A stretch of 34,841 nucleotides of DNA from Coriobacteriaceae bacterium AM113-163 (GTDB taxonomy: Bacteria; Actinomycetota; Coriobacteriia; Coriobacteriales; Coriobacteriaceae), in NCBI GenBank assembly GCA_027673765.1, contig JAQDWB010000022.1, forward strand, positions 1 to 34,841. The letters are read 5' to 3'. A program made the position numbers and the translations under genes. Numbering within the stretch: the stretch's first letter is position 1; every line of letters starts with the position of its first letter. Below, piece after piece: positions 24,418 through 33,143 of the stretch. Below the pieces are notes generated by a model. It saw nothing but the letters and a program-made list of their open reading frames with translations, was not told where the DNA came from and did not search any database.

Positions 24418-25218
24418 ATGGAATACTCGATCATCCAGGTCGCTCTGGTCTTCATCGTCACGTTCGTCGCGGCAATCGACCAGTTCAACTTCCTCGAGTC
24501 TCTCTATCAGCCCATCGTCACCGGCGCCGTCATCGGTCTTATCCTTGGCGACCTCAACACCGGTCTTCTCGTGGGTGGTACCTATCAGCTCATGACGATC
24601 GGCAACATGCCGATCGGAGGCGCTCAGCCGCCTAACGCCGTCATCGGCGGCATCATGGCAGCCATTCTCGCTATCGCTACGGGCCTCGAGCCCAACGCGG
24701 CAGTCGGCCTTGCCATTCCGTTCGCTCTGCTTGGTCAGCTCGGCGTTACCCTGGTCTTCACGCTTATGTCGCCGCTCATGTCCTCCGCGGACAACATGGC
24801 TCACAACGCTGACACCAAGGGTATCGAGCGTCTGAACTACTTCGCCATGGCTCTGCTCGGCCTGATCTTCGCCGTCGTCGTCACCCTGTTCTTCATCGCT
24901 GGCGCCACCATCGGTCAGACCATCGCTTCCGCCATCCCGACTTGGCTGCAGACCGGTCTCTCCGCTGCAGGCGGCATGATGCGCTTCGTCGGCTTCGCCG
25001 TCCTGCTCAAGGTTATGATGAACCGCGATATGTGGGGCTTCTTCCTCATGGGCTTTGGCCTCGCGCTCATCACCGTTGCCAACGATTCTCTGGCAACCCC
25101 TGCTCTGCTCATCCTCGCTCTCATCGGCTTCGGCATCGCTTTCTGGGACTTCCAGCAGCAGACCGAGCTGAAGGGTGCAGCTGTTTCTGACGGAGGTGAC
25201 TTCGAAGATGGCATCTAA
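24418..25218 (+). CDS. PTS mannose-family EIIC
   Basis: A 266-residue integral membrane protein with many hydrophobic segments, of the ManY/AgaW class. The segments GGTYQLMTIGNMPIGGAQPPNAVIGG hold the conserved loop for sugar binding. AAAGGAGG precedes the ATG. Together with IID it forms the transport channel. The next gene overlaps by 11 bases. Confidence 0.94.
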   Translation: MEYSIIQVALVFIVTFVAAIDQFNFLESLYQPIVTGAVIGLILGDLNTGLLVGGTYQLMTIGNMPIGGAQPPNAVIGGIMAAILAIATGLEPNAAVGLAIPFALLGQLGVTLVFTLMSPLMSSADNMAHNADTKGIERLNYFAMALLGLIFAVVVTLFFIAGATIGQTIASAIPTWLQTGLSAAGGMMRFVGFAVLLKVMMNRDMWGFFLMGFGLALITVANDSLATPALLILALIGFGIAFWDFQQQTELKGAAVSDGGDFEDGI

Positions 25219-26290
25219 TGAGTATGTGATCCCGGAGCACTACGAGGATCTTACTCCTGCTCCGCAGCTCGACCAGAAGACCCTCAACAAGATGGCTTGG
25301 CGTTCCTGCTTCCTGCAGGCCTCGTTCAACTACGAGCGTATGCAGGCCGCTGGTTGGCTCTACTCCATCATCCCCGGTCTGGAGAAGATCCACACCAACA
25401 AGAACGACCTCGCGGCTTCCATGAGCCACAACCTGGAGTTCTTCAACACTCACCCGTTCCTCGTCACCTTTGTTATGGGCATCGTGCTTTCGCTCGAGCA
25501 GAACAAGGTTGACATCCCCACGATCCGCGCCGTCCGCGTCGCCGCAATGGGCCCGCTCGGTGGTATCGGTGACGCCCTGTTCTGGCTGACGCTCGTGCCT
25601 ATCACGGCTGGCATCACCTCCAACATGGCCATCAACGGCAACGCCGCTGCGCCGATCATCTTCCTGGTGATCTTCAACGTCGTCCAGTTCGCACTGCGCT
25701 TCTGGCTCATGAACTGGTCCTACAAGCTTGGCACCAGCGCTATTGACGCTCTGACCGCCAACATGCAGGCCTTCACGCGTGCCGCTTCCATCATGGGCGT
25801 CTTCGTCGTCGGTTGCCTGGTCGTCACCATGGGTGGCACCCAGATCAACCTCCAGATCCCCAACGGCACCACCCGTGGCCTCTCCGCTACTACCGTGATC
25901 GTCTCCGAGAAGGAGGCCGAGAACTTCACTGGTATGGAGGGTATCGATACCGAGACCGCTGAGGCCGGTACCATCGCCATGACCGATGAGGACGGCAACG
26001 CCCTCACCGCTTCCGATGCTGACGGCAACGCTGTCGAGTGCGGCGTCACCGATCTGGGCAACGGCATGGAGTCCGTTACCTACGGCACCGTCACCGAGGA
26101 TCCGGTCAACTTCTCTGTTGCCGACACCCTCAACACCATCGTCCCGAAGCTCGTCCCGCTTATGCTTACGCTGCTGCTTTACTACATGTTCGCTAAGCAC
26201 AGCTGGACCCCGACCAAGGGCATCCTGCTGCTCTTCGTCCTGGGCATCCTGGGCGCTGGCCCGCTTGGTCTCTGGCCGAGCATCTGGTAA
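25208..26290 (+). CDS. PTS mannose-family EIID with an inserted loop
   Basis: A 360-residue ManZ/AgaD-class membrane protein. The start is ATG 25208, 11 bases inside eIIC, with GGAGG upstream. The N-terminal half (LDQKTLNKMAWRSCFLQ, GWLYSIIPGLEK, MGPLGGIGDALFW) and the last two helices are typical. Between them, about residues 222-300, is a Thr/Glu/Asp-rich stretch (e.g. TAMTDEDGNALTASDADG region) that makes it longer than the usual 270-300 residues. The extra part should face outside or form an extended loop. Confidence 0.92.
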   Translation: MASNEYVIPEHYEDLTPAPQLDQKTLNKMAWRSCFLQASFNYERMQAAGWLYSIIPGLEKIHTNKNDLAASMSHNLEFFNTHPFLVTFVMGIVLSLEQNKVDIPTIRAVRVAAMGPLGGIGDALFWLTLVPITAGITSNMAINGNAAAPIIFLVIFNVVQFALRFWLMNWSYKLGTSAIDALTANMQAFTRAASIMGVFVVGCLVVTMGGTQINLQIPNGTTRGLSATTVIVSEKEAENFTGMEGIDTETAEAGTIAMTDEDGNALTASDADGNAVECGVTDLGNGMESVTYGTVTEDPVNFSVADTLNTIVPKLVPLMLTLLLYYMFAKHSWTPTKGILLLFVLGILGAGPLGLWPSIW

Positions 26291-26303
26291 GGCTCTAGCT
26301 TGA

Positions 26304-26332
26304 GGGGTGTGTCCCTACGCGGCTCACACCCC
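26304..26332 (+). other. GGGGTGTG/CACACCCC hairpin after the PTS operon
   Basis: An 8-bp stem (26304-26311 with 26325-26332) without a U-run, upstream of the true terminator. It may protect the PTS mRNA end. Confidence 0.4.
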
Positions 26333-26358
26333 GACCCCTTAAGCCATGTGTATGTTAT

Positions 26359-26398
26359 AAGCCGCGTGCTCGAAAGAGCGCGCGGCTTTTGTTTTTCT
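26359..26398 (+). terminator. Intrinsic terminator after the PTS operon
   Basis: AAGCCGCGTGCTC pairs with GAGCGCGCGGCTT (one wobble) around a GAAA tetraloop, followed by TTGTTTTTC. Confidence 0.92.
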
Positions 26399-26476
26399 TG
26401 ATGATTCGGGTGTGGCAGACCGATAATGCTTAACGCCCTAGGTAGTTAGCCGAATTCGAGCAAAAGGGAGGATAGG

Positions 26477-27208
26477 ATGGCGATCGGAGCGCGTAAGCAA
26501 CCGCTGTACGATCAGCTGGTCGATATTCTGACCGAAAAGATTGACCATGAATATCGCGCCGGTGACATGATTCCTTCCGAGCGCGAGCTTTCGGAGCGCT
26601 ATGGTCTCTCGCGCACTACGGTACGTCTGGCTCTGCAAGAACTGGAGCGTTTAGGACTGGTGGTTCGGCAGCACGGTCGCGGTACCTTTGTGACCGACCG
26701 TTCGGCAAAGGCAACCAATCTTATGCAGTCCTACAGCTTTACCGAGCAGATGCGCGCGATGGGTCGCGACCCCGAGACCACGATTCTCGAGTTTTGCGAG
26801 ATGGAGGCCGATAAGAATCTGGCTGAGCATATGGGATTGCGTATCGGTGATCGCATTTTTAAGCTCAAGCGCCTTCGTTCTGCCGACAACATGCCCATGA
26901 TGGTCGAACGCAGCTATCTACCGGTTCGTCAATTTCTGTCCCTAAAGCGACCGCTGCTGGAGCGTAAGCCGCTTTACGATGTGATTGAGCAAGACTTTCA
27001 GCAAAAGATACGCGTGGCCGAAGAGGAGTTCTATGCGAGCATAGCCCGTCCCACCGATGCCCACCTTTTGGAAATTGTCGAGGGCTCGCCTGTGCTCGAT
27101 TTGGTTAGGACTACGTATAACGAGTCAAACGAGGTTGTGGAGTATACGCTCTCGGTTGCTCGTGCCGATCAGTTTAAATACAAGGTTTACCACCAGCGTA
27201 GCGACTAG
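26477..27208 (+). CDS. GntR family regulator with UTRA domain
   Basis: A 243-residue HutC-type regulator. An N-terminal winged helix (GDMIPSERELSERYGLSRTTVRLALQELERLGL) is followed by a UTRA ligand-binding domain from about residue 90. Such proteins (NagR/DasR/AgaR-like) sense a sugar phosphate. The TGGT-N4-ACCA sites at 22956 and 27248 flank it and are its likely targets. Start ATG has GGGAGGAT upstream. The effector is inferred to be a phosphorylated amino sugar. Confidence 0.9.
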   Translation: MAIGARKQPLYDQLVDILTEKIDHEYRAGDMIPSERELSERYGLSRTTVRLALQELERLGLVVRQHGRGTFVTDRSAKATNLMQSYSFTEQMRAMGRDPETTILEFCEMEADKNLAEHMGLRIGDRIFKLKRLRSADNMPMMVERSYLPVRQFLSLKRPLLERKPLYDVIEQDFQQKIRVAEEEFYASIARPTDAHLLEIVEGSPVLDLVRTTYNESNEVVEYTLSVARADQFKYKVYHQRSD

Positions 27209-27247
27209 TGTTGGCATCGTTTCCATATGATGATTGTTTGTATTTAA

Positions 27248-27283
27248 CTGGTTACTACCAGATAACCAACCGAAGTGTATAAT
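27248..27283 (+). promoter_or_regulatory. Operator and promoter of the agaS gene
   Basis: CTGGTTACTACCAG (27248-27261) is a palindrome of TGGT-N4-ACCA form; 13 of its bases also occur at 22956-22968. TATAAT follows at 27278-27283, so the operator covers the -35 region and binding would compete with RNA polymerase. Confidence 0.75.
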
Positions 27284-27322
27284 TGCACGTCAGAGGATTA
27301 CTTCTAGAGAGAGGTATTAGAA

Positions 27323-28489
27323 ATGTTCGAGAAGAGTGTCGAGGAGCTCACCGAGCTCGGCGCCCAGATCACCACGGCCGAGATTGCTCAGCAGCCCGAG
27401 CTTTGGCGTGATACGCTCAACATCTATCGCGAGAACAAGGAGGCCATCGAGGCCTTCCTGGCCGAGGCTCGCGCTATGGGCGAAGGCCGTCTGTCCGTTG
27501 TCTTCACCGGTGCCGGTACGTCCGACTACGTTGGCGATACCTGCGCCCCGTATCTGCGTCACGCTGGTAACACTGATCTCTACGACTTTAAGCCCATCGC
27601 CACGACCGACATCGTGAGCGCACCGCGCGACTTCCTGCGCGCCGAGGATCCCACGCTCGTGGTTTCCTTTGCCCGCTCTGGCAACAGCCCCGAGAGCCTT
27701 GCCGCCGTTGCCGTTGCCAAGGAGCTCGTCCACAACGTCAAGTTCCTCAACATCACCTGCGCTCCCGAGGGTAAGCTCGCCGTCGAGTCCGCTGATGACC
27801 CCAATGCGCTGACGCTGCTCATCCCGCGCGCCAACGACAAGGGCTTCGCCATGACCGGTTCCTACACCTGCATGACGCTGCTCTCTACCCTCATCTTTGA
27901 CGAGGCTTCCGACGAGCAGAAGGCCGAGTGGGTCGAGACCATCGCCAAGATGGGCGAGGAGGTCATCGCTCGCGAGTCCGAGGTTGCCGACTACCTCGCT
28001 GGCGACTTCAACCGCGTGACCTACCTTGGCTCCGGCTCCTTTGGCGGCCTTGCTCAGGAGAGCCAGCTCAAGATCCTCGAGCTTGCTCATGGCCTGGTTG
28101 CCACTTCCTACGACACCTCCATGGGCTATCGTCACGGACCCAAGTCCTTCGTCGACGATAAGACGCTCGTCTTCGTATTCGTGAACAACGACGCCTACAC
28201 CCGTCAGTACGATATCGACATCCTCAACGAGATCGGTGGCGACGATATTGCTCAGCGCACCGTTGCCGTTCAGCAGGATGGCGCTACTGTCTACGAGGGT
28301 GAGTCCTTCACCTTTAAGGGCTATGAGGCACTCCCCGAGGGTTACCTTGCTCTGCCGTTCGTGATGTTTGCCCAGGCAATCAGCCTGCTCAACTCCGTGC
28401 GCGTGGGCAACACGCCCGATACGCCGAGCCCCACCGGCACGGTCAACCGCGTGGTCAAGGGCGTGACGATTCACCCCTTCACCGCTTAA
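27323..28489 (+). CDS. agaS: SIS-domain sugar isomerase/deaminase AgaS
   Basis: A 388-residue protein with two SIS domains. GAGTSDYVGD and SGNSPES are the first sugar-phosphate loop, GSGSFGGLAQES the second, and YRHGPKSF is the conserved catalytic-region motif of AgaS/GlmS-type enzymes. AgaS deaminates and isomerises galactosamine-6-phosphate to tagatose-6-phosphate. Placement beside the PTS and a deacetylase fits the N-acetylgalactosamine route. It has its own promoter/operator and a terminator, so it is one transcript. Confidence 0.88.
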   Translation: MFEKSVEELTELGAQITTAEIAQQPELWRDTLNIYRENKEAIEAFLAEARAMGEGRLSVVFTGAGTSDYVGDTCAPYLRHAGNTDLYDFKPIATTDIVSAPRDFLRAEDPTLVVSFARSGNSPESLAAVAVAKELVHNVKFLNITCAPEGKLAVESADDPNALTLLIPRANDKGFAMTGSYTCMTLLSTLIFDEASDEQKAEWVETIAKMGEEVIARESEVADYLAGDFNRVTYLGSGSFGGLAQESQLKILELAHGLVATSYDTSMGYRHGPKSFVDDKTLVFVFVNNDAYTRQYDIDILNEIGGDDIAQRTVAVQQDGATVYEGESFTFKGYEALPEGYLALPFVMFAQAISLLNSVRVGNTPDTPSPTGTVNRVVKGVTIHPFTA

Positions 28490-28507
28490 TCGCGTCCCCC
28501 TGTAAGG

Positions 28508-28545
28508 GCGCCCGTCCGCTCATAACGGCGGGCGGGCGCTTTTTG
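28508..28545 (+). terminator. Intrinsic terminator after agaS
   Basis: GCGCCCGTCCGC pairs with GCGGGCGGGCGC (28508-28519 with 28528-28539, small wobble), followed by TTTTTG. Confidence 0.9.
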
Positions 28546-28606
28546 TTTTACGTGAGCTGGGTATAAGCATCACCACAGTCAACTGCTTTAGAAGCAAGGA
28601 GTGCAT

Positions 28607-29776
28607 ATGAGCACGTACGCAATTAAGGCTGACAAGTTCTTCTTGCCGGCAGGCCCGCAACTGGGCGGCTATCTTATGGTCGAGGATGGCGTCTTTGGCG
28701 CCTGGCAGGCCGACGAGCCCTCTTGCGAGATTAAGGATTACACGGGATCGTGGATCGCACCGGGTATGGTCGACACCCACATCCATGGCTTCTATAACCA
28801 CTCGACTACCGATAACGATCCCGAGGGCATCGATATCAGCTCGACCGAGCTCGCCCGTCGCGGCACCACCAGCTGGCTGCCCACGACGTTCACCGATGGC
28901 GTCGAGCAGATTAAGGACGCCTGCGCCGCCATCGCCCAGGCGGACGAGGGTCGCGGCCCCGACTTCTGCGGTGCTCGCATTCAGGGCATCTACCTGGAAG
29001 GCCCTTTCTTTACCATGAAGCACGTGGGCGCGCAGAACCCCGCTTATCTGATCGACCCCTCCGAGGAGGTCTTCGATCAGTGGCAGGAGGCTGCGGGCGG
29101 TCGCATCGTTAAGAGCGCCATGGCGGCCGAGCGCGACGGTGCCGCTGCTTATGCGGCTGCTCTGAACGCCAAGGGTGTGGTGACCAGCATCGGTCACTCC
29201 GACGCCACCTACGATGAGTGCATCGCTGCCATCAACGCCGGTGCCAGCTGCTTTACGCATACCTATAACGGCCAGCGCGGGCTGCATCACCGTGAGCCCG
29301 GTGTCGTGGGTGCTGCTATGTCCACGTCCGAGACCTACGCCGAGATCATCTGTGACGGCAAGCACGTAAACCCTGCCGCCATCAAGGCGCTGCTGCAGGC
29401 CAAGGGCTGGCAGCACACGGTACTCATCACCGACTGCCTGGGCTGCGGCGGCATGCCCGAGGGCAGCTACACCAGCGGCGGCATGGACGTCATCATGAAG
29501 GACAACCTGTGCTGGCTCGCCGATGGCAAGAGCATTGCCGGTTCGGTGCTCACGCTTGCCCAGGGCGTCAAGAACATCGTCGACTGGGGCATCGCCAGCG
29601 CCGATATCGCCATTCGCATGGCAACCGAGGTGCCGGCACGCTCCGCGCACATCGAGGATAAGTGCGGCAGCATCATGCCGGGTCGCGACGCCGACTTTGT
29701 CGTGTTCGACCATGAGCTCACCCTCGTCGAGACGTATGTTGGCGGCCAGAGCGTCGGCAACGCCTTTACCGAGTAA
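28607..29776 (+). CDS. N-acetylhexosamine-6-phosphate deacetylase (NagA/AgaA type)
   Basis: A 389-residue amidohydrolase. His58 and His60 in DTHIHG, Glu131 in LEGPF, the His in IGHSDATY, the HTYNGQRGLHHREPG block and Asp276 in ITDCLG are the metal and catalytic residues. It removes acetate from GlcNAc-6-P or GalNAc-6-P; next to agaS and lacC the GalNAc form is likelier. ATG 28607 is used, 5 bases after AAGGAG; GTG 28601 overlaps that site. A second copy's 3' end is found at 32503. Confidence 0.9.
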   Translation: MSTYAIKADKFFLPAGPQLGGYLMVEDGVFGAWQADEPSCEIKDYTGSWIAPGMVDTHIHGFYNHSTTDNDPEGIDISSTELARRGTTSWLPTTFTDGVEQIKDACAAIAQADEGRGPDFCGARIQGIYLEGPFFTMKHVGAQNPAYLIDPSEEVFDQWQEAAGGRIVKSAMAAERDGAAAYAAALNAKGVVTSIGHSDATYDECIAAINAGASCFTHTYNGQRGLHHREPGVVGAAMSTSETYAEIICDGKHVNPAAIKALLQAKGWQHTVLITDCLGCGGMPEGSYTSGGMDVIMKDNLCWLADGKSIAGSVLTLAQGVKNIVDWGIASADIAIRMATEVPARSAHIEDKCGSIMPGRDADFVVFDHELTLVETYVGGQSVGNAFTE

Positions 29777-29788
29777 CGAAAGAAAAAG

Positions 29789-29820
29789 ACGGCGGGCCCG
29801 AATCTGCTCGGACCCGCCGT
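29789..29820 (-). terminator. Terminator of the flavodoxin gene
   Basis: A 13-base stem with one mismatch (29789-29801 with 29808-29820). Read on the minus strand it is followed by CTTTTTCTTT, so it ends the minus-strand flavodoxin gene rather than nagA. Confidence 0.8.
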
Positions 29821-29851
29821 ACGGGTTAAACGCTCAAAAGCACCTTTACAG

Positions 29852-30436
29852 TTACAGCTTGCTAGCGATTTTCTTTGCCGTACGCTTAACGCCGGCCACC
29901 AGGCCTCCTGCAGGATGCTCCTTCTCGTATGCTAGGCGCTTCTCGCGCTTGGCGTACTCTTCGACGATGATGTCTCCATACTCGTCTTCGATCTTGTCGA
30001 AGAAGTCGACGGCACCCTTAATTTCCTCAGCGGTCGGGTGCCCCTTTTGGACACCGCCGGTGAGTTTGAACGGCCCCCACGTATCAAAGCCGGGGCAGCC
30101 GTAGACACCCATAAAGATGGCCTGCCTCATGCGGCAGATGCCATCGATATCCTTGCCGTACCACTTGTTTTTGCCACCGTAGGTCATAAGGCCAAACACC
30201 TTGTCCTGCGGCTGCAACACGTTAGTGAGCACGCGTGCCATGTCCTTGTCGATCTCGGAGTAATAGATGCCCGTGGCGACACCAATCAGATGGTATTCGT
30301 GCAGGTTGGGATACTCGTTTTTGCCGAGTGTTTTCACGTCGAGGGTATCGATTTCGGGGTGCGCCTCGACGATGGCGTCCACGAGCTTTTTCGTATTGCC
30401 GTGGTGGCGTGAGGCATAAAGAATGATGGTTCGCAT
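29852..30436 (-). CDS. Flavodoxin-family protein
   Basis: A 194-residue protein whose start is like flavodoxins: IILYASRHHGNTKKLVDAI has the FMN phosphate loop (S/T-x-T-G-N-T form, here ASRHHGNT). ATGIYYSEIDKDM and MTYGGKNKWYG follow as in the flavodoxin_5/flavodoxin-like fold. The C-terminal 40 residues are Lys-rich. It may carry electrons for an anaerobic enzyme. The start is ATG 30436 with AAAGG upstream. It is transcribed against the sugar genes and divergent from the next gene. Confidence 0.82.
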   Translation of the reverse strand: MRTIILYASRHHGNTKKLVDAIVEAHPEIDTLDVKTLGKNEYPNLHEYHLIGVATGIYYSEIDKDMARVLTNVLQPQDKVFGLMTYGGKNKWYGKDIDGICRMRQAIFMGVYGCPGFDTWGPFKLTGGVQKGHPTAEEIKGAVDFFDKIEDEYGDIIVEEYAKREKRLAYEKEHPAGGLVAGVKRTAKKIASKL

Positions 30437-30592
30437 AAGAAGGCCTTTCAGCTGTAATTGCATCAATGTCTGTATGGTACCCCGTTACATGGCCGGGATA
30501 CCGGACGCATCGATGAACGTGCGGGTTTGTCCTTTGGTCAGGGCCGAGACGGGTACTTGCGAGCAAAAAGCAGTTGTTCGAAAGGATGGGCA

Positions 30593-31474
30593 ATGGAATA
30601 CGCTCTCTCCAACGATTCGATTTCTATCAAGGTCTCCACGGCCGGCGGCTCGTTTACCTCGATTGAGGCTGGAGGTCGCGAGTATCTGTGGCAGGGCGAT
30701 CCCGCCGTGTGGTCCGGCCAGGCACCGATTTGCTTCCCGATTTGCGGAGGCTTGCGCGATGGTAGCGCCATGACGTTTGCCGGGCATCATGTGAAGCTCG
30801 CCCGCCACGGCTTTGCGCGCAAGCAGGAGTGGAAGCTGTTGAGCCAAAGCGCAAACGAGCTGGCTATGTGCCTGGCATCCGAGGATAACGCCGCGCTGCT
30901 GAGCGATTATCCGTATCCGTTTAGGCTCGTCGCCCGCTATACGCTCGAGGACGCCGCCGTGCGTGTCTCCTATGAGGTTACCAACGAGGGCACCGAGGAC
31001 ATGCCGTTCTTTATCGGTGGGCATCCCGGCTTTAGGTGCCCGCTCGATGAGGGCGAGGCCTATACGGACTACGAGTTGCGCTTTGAGAAAGAAGAGGCTG
31101 CAGAGCTTTGCACCGCTGTCCCTTCGACTGGCTTGATTGACGTGGACAAGCGCTCCAAGAACCCCATGGTGGGAAAGATGCTGCCCCTGTCGCACGAGCT
31201 CTTCGATTTTGCGGAGACCATCTTTGACGTGCTCGAGAGCCGCCAGGTCACGCTTTCCAAAAAGGGCGAGGACAAGGGCGTTCGCCTGAGCTTTGAGGGC
31301 TTCCCATATCTCATTGTGTGGAGCAAGCCCGAGGGTGATTTTGTGGCAGTTGAGCCTTGGGGCGGCCTTTCGACCTGCTCCGATGAGGACGACGTGCTTG
31401 AGCATAAGCGTGGCTGCCTTGTCGCCAAGCCCAAGGAGACCGTCGTTCGCTCGTTCACGATTGAGATTCTGTAA
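30593..31474 (+). CDS. Aldose 1-epimerase-like protein (LacX type)
   Basis: A 293-residue protein of the galactose mutarotase fold. FIGGHPGFRCPLDEGEAY, VAVEPWGGLSTCSDE and FPYLIVWS are family blocks with the His and Glu of the active site. LacX-like enzymes interconvert alpha and beta anomers and often accompany tagatose-6-P pathway genes, as here. ATG 30593 has AAAGG upstream; earlier in-frame sequence is not conserved-looking. Confidence 0.83.
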   Translation: MEYALSNDSISIKVSTAGGSFTSIEAGGREYLWQGDPAVWSGQAPICFPICGGLRDGSAMTFAGHHVKLARHGFARKQEWKLLSQSANELAMCLASEDNAALLSDYPYPFRLVARYTLEDAAVRVSYEVTNEGTEDMPFFIGGHPGFRCPLDEGEAYTDYELRFEKEEAAELCTAVPSTGLIDVDKRSKNPMVGKMLPLSHELFDFAETIFDVLESRQVTLSKKGEDKGVRLSFEGFPYLIVWSKPEGDFVAVEPWGGLSTCSDEDDVLEHKRGCLVAKPKETVVRSFTIEIL

Positions 31475-31533
31475 TTCCGTTTTGTCGACTCGTATCGCGA
31501 GGCACAAGGAGCCTGCGAGATAAGGAGCTAAAA

Positions 31534-32469
31534 ATGATCCTCACCGTTACGATGAACCCGTCCGTCGATACACGCTATCAGCTCGATGAGCTCATTATCG
31601 ACGACGTTAACCGTGTGACGCCCGAAAAGACCGCCGGCGGCAAGGGTCTCAACGTGGCCCGTGTACTGGGTCAGCTGGGCGACGACGTTGTGGCAACCGG
31701 TCTACTCGGCGGCCACATGGGCGCCTACATGGCCGAGCTCATGGATGCCAACGGCATTAAGAATGATTTTGTACCCATCAAGGGCGAGACTCGCATTTGC
31801 CTTAACATCCTCCACGCCGGCAACCAGACCGAGCTACTCGAGAGCGGCCCGACGATTGCCCCCGAGGAGCTCGATGTCTTTACCGCCAAGTTCGCCGAGC
31901 TTGCGAGCAAGGCCGCTGTCGTTACCATCTCGGGTTCGCTGCCCCGTGGTGTCGAGGCGGGCTACTACGCCAAGATCACGGGTATTGCCGAGAACGCCGG
32001 CGCCAAGGTGCTGCTCGATACCTCGGGTGCTTCGCTCGAGGCCGCCCTTAAGTCCGAAATTAAGCCCGAGCTGGTCAAGCCTAACCTGACCGAGATTAAC
32101 GGCCTTCTGGGCACGAGCTTTACCACCGACGATGTGGACGAGCTCCGCGCCGCGCTCGCCTCTGATGCCCGCTTCTCCGATATCCCCTGGGTCGTCGTGT
32201 CCATGGGCGCTGCCGGCTCCGTGGGCTTCCATAATGGCCGTGCATTCCGCGCCAAGACCCCCGATATCCCCGCCGTTAACGCTACGGGCTCTGGCGATTC
32301 GACCATTGCCGGCTTCGCGCATGCGATTGCTGCTGGCGCGGATGACGAGACGGTGCTGCGTACCGCCAACACCTGCGGCAAGCTCAATGCCATGGATCCC
32401 ATGACCGGCCATCTGGTCATGGACCGTTGGGACGAGGTCTACAACGGCGTTGTCGTGACCGAGCTGTAA
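31534..32469 (+). CDS. lacC: Tagatose-6-phosphate kinase (LacC/FruK family)
   Basis: A 311-residue PfkB-family kinase. MILTVTMNPSVD, GGKGLNVARVLG and NATGSGDSTIAGF (catalytic base Asp255) place it in the LacC/FruK group. LacC phosphorylates tagatose-6-P to tagatose-1,6-bisphosphate, the step after AgaS. 1-phosphofructokinase is the main alternative, but no fructose PTS is near. TAAGGAG precedes the ATG. The next step, an aldolase, is not in the window. Confidence 0.85.
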   Translation: MILTVTMNPSVDTRYQLDELIIDDVNRVTPEKTAGGKGLNVARVLGQLGDDVVATGLLGGHMGAYMAELMDANGIKNDFVPIKGETRICLNILHAGNQTELLESGPTIAPEELDVFTAKFAELASKAAVVTISGSLPRGVEAGYYAKITGIAENAGAKVLLDTSGASLEAALKSEIKPELVKPNLTEINGLLGTSFTTDDVDELRAALASDARFSDIPWVVVSMGAAGSVGFHNGRAFRAKTPDIPAVNATGSGDSTIAGFAHAIAAGADDETVLRTANTCGKLNAMDPMTGHLVMDRWDEVYNGVVVTEL

Positions 32470-32502
32470 AAGCCTGGGCGTCGGCCCCGGCATTGCTTGC
32501 TA

Positions 32503-32634
32503 GCTCATGTCGACGACAAGTGCGGTAGCATTATGCTGGGGCGCGATGCCGAGTTTGTCGTGTTCAATCCCGACCTTACCCTGGTCGAGACGTATGTGGG
32601 TGGCAACAGCGTCGGTAATGCATTTACCGAGTAG
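32503..32634 (+). pseudogene. 3' remnant of a second nagA-like gene
   Basis: An open frame of 43 codons plus TAG encodes a near copy of the last 43 residues of the deacetylase at 28607 (DKCGSIM-GRDA-FVVF...ETYVGG-SVGNAFTE). There is no start codon or ribosome site of its own and the rest of the gene is missing. It lies between lacC and yhcH, which suggests a once complete second nagA here was deleted, or a recombination junction. Confidence 0.85.
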
Positions 32635-32666
32635 CTGCCAAATAAACGATCCGAGAGGGGATTTAG

Positions 32667-33140
32667 ATGATTTACGGTGCATTGGGCGATATCGAGGAAT
32701 ACCGCGGAATGCTCAAGGGCCTCGACGTGCTGATCGACTGGCTCGAGGAGAACGACCCGGCACAGCTCGAGGTCGGCAGCCATCCGATTTTGGGTGAGAA
32801 GGTCTTTGCGAACGTCATGTCTCCCACGACGCGTCCCGAGGCTGAGGCTCACTATGAGACGCATCAGCGCTATCACGACCTGCAGATCGACGTCGAGGGT
32901 CGCGAGGCCTTCAAGGTCGCTACGGGCAGCCTGACACTGGTCCAGGAGTTTGACGAGAAGGACGACTATGATCTGGTCGATTCCGACGCCTCGATCGCCG
33001 GCGATCTTGCCGACGACAAATTCGCGCTGTTCGTTGCCGGCGAGCCCCACATGCCCACGCTCGAGTTCCCGGGCGATGGCGCACAGCCGGTCAAGAAGAT
33101 CTGCTTTAAGTTGCTTGCCGACGCTTACTGGGAGGAGTAA
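32667..33140 (+). CDS. YhcH/YjgK/YiaL family sugar protein
   Basis: A 157-residue cupin-like protein of the YhcH/YiaL (DUF386) family, often found with sialic-acid or sugar-acid catabolism and EbgC. The HQRYHDLQ and H-bearing EPHMP motifs supply likely metal ligands. GAGAGGGG precedes the ATG. It should isomerise or cleave an unusual sugar bond; its substrate here is unknown. Confidence 0.82.
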   Translation: MIYGALGDIEEYRGMLKGLDVLIDWLEENDPAQLEVGSHPILGEKVFANVMSPTTRPEAEAHYETHQRYHDLQIDVEGREAFKVATGSLTLVQEFDEKDDYDLVDSDASIAGDLADDKFALFVAGEPHMPTLEFPGDGAQPVKKICFKLLADAYWEE

Positions 33141-33143
33141 CGC

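Noticed and set aside
30038..30412. Plus-strand frame opposite the flavodoxin gene
   Set aside because: The minus strand shows the flavodoxin phosphate loop; the plus frame has no motif.
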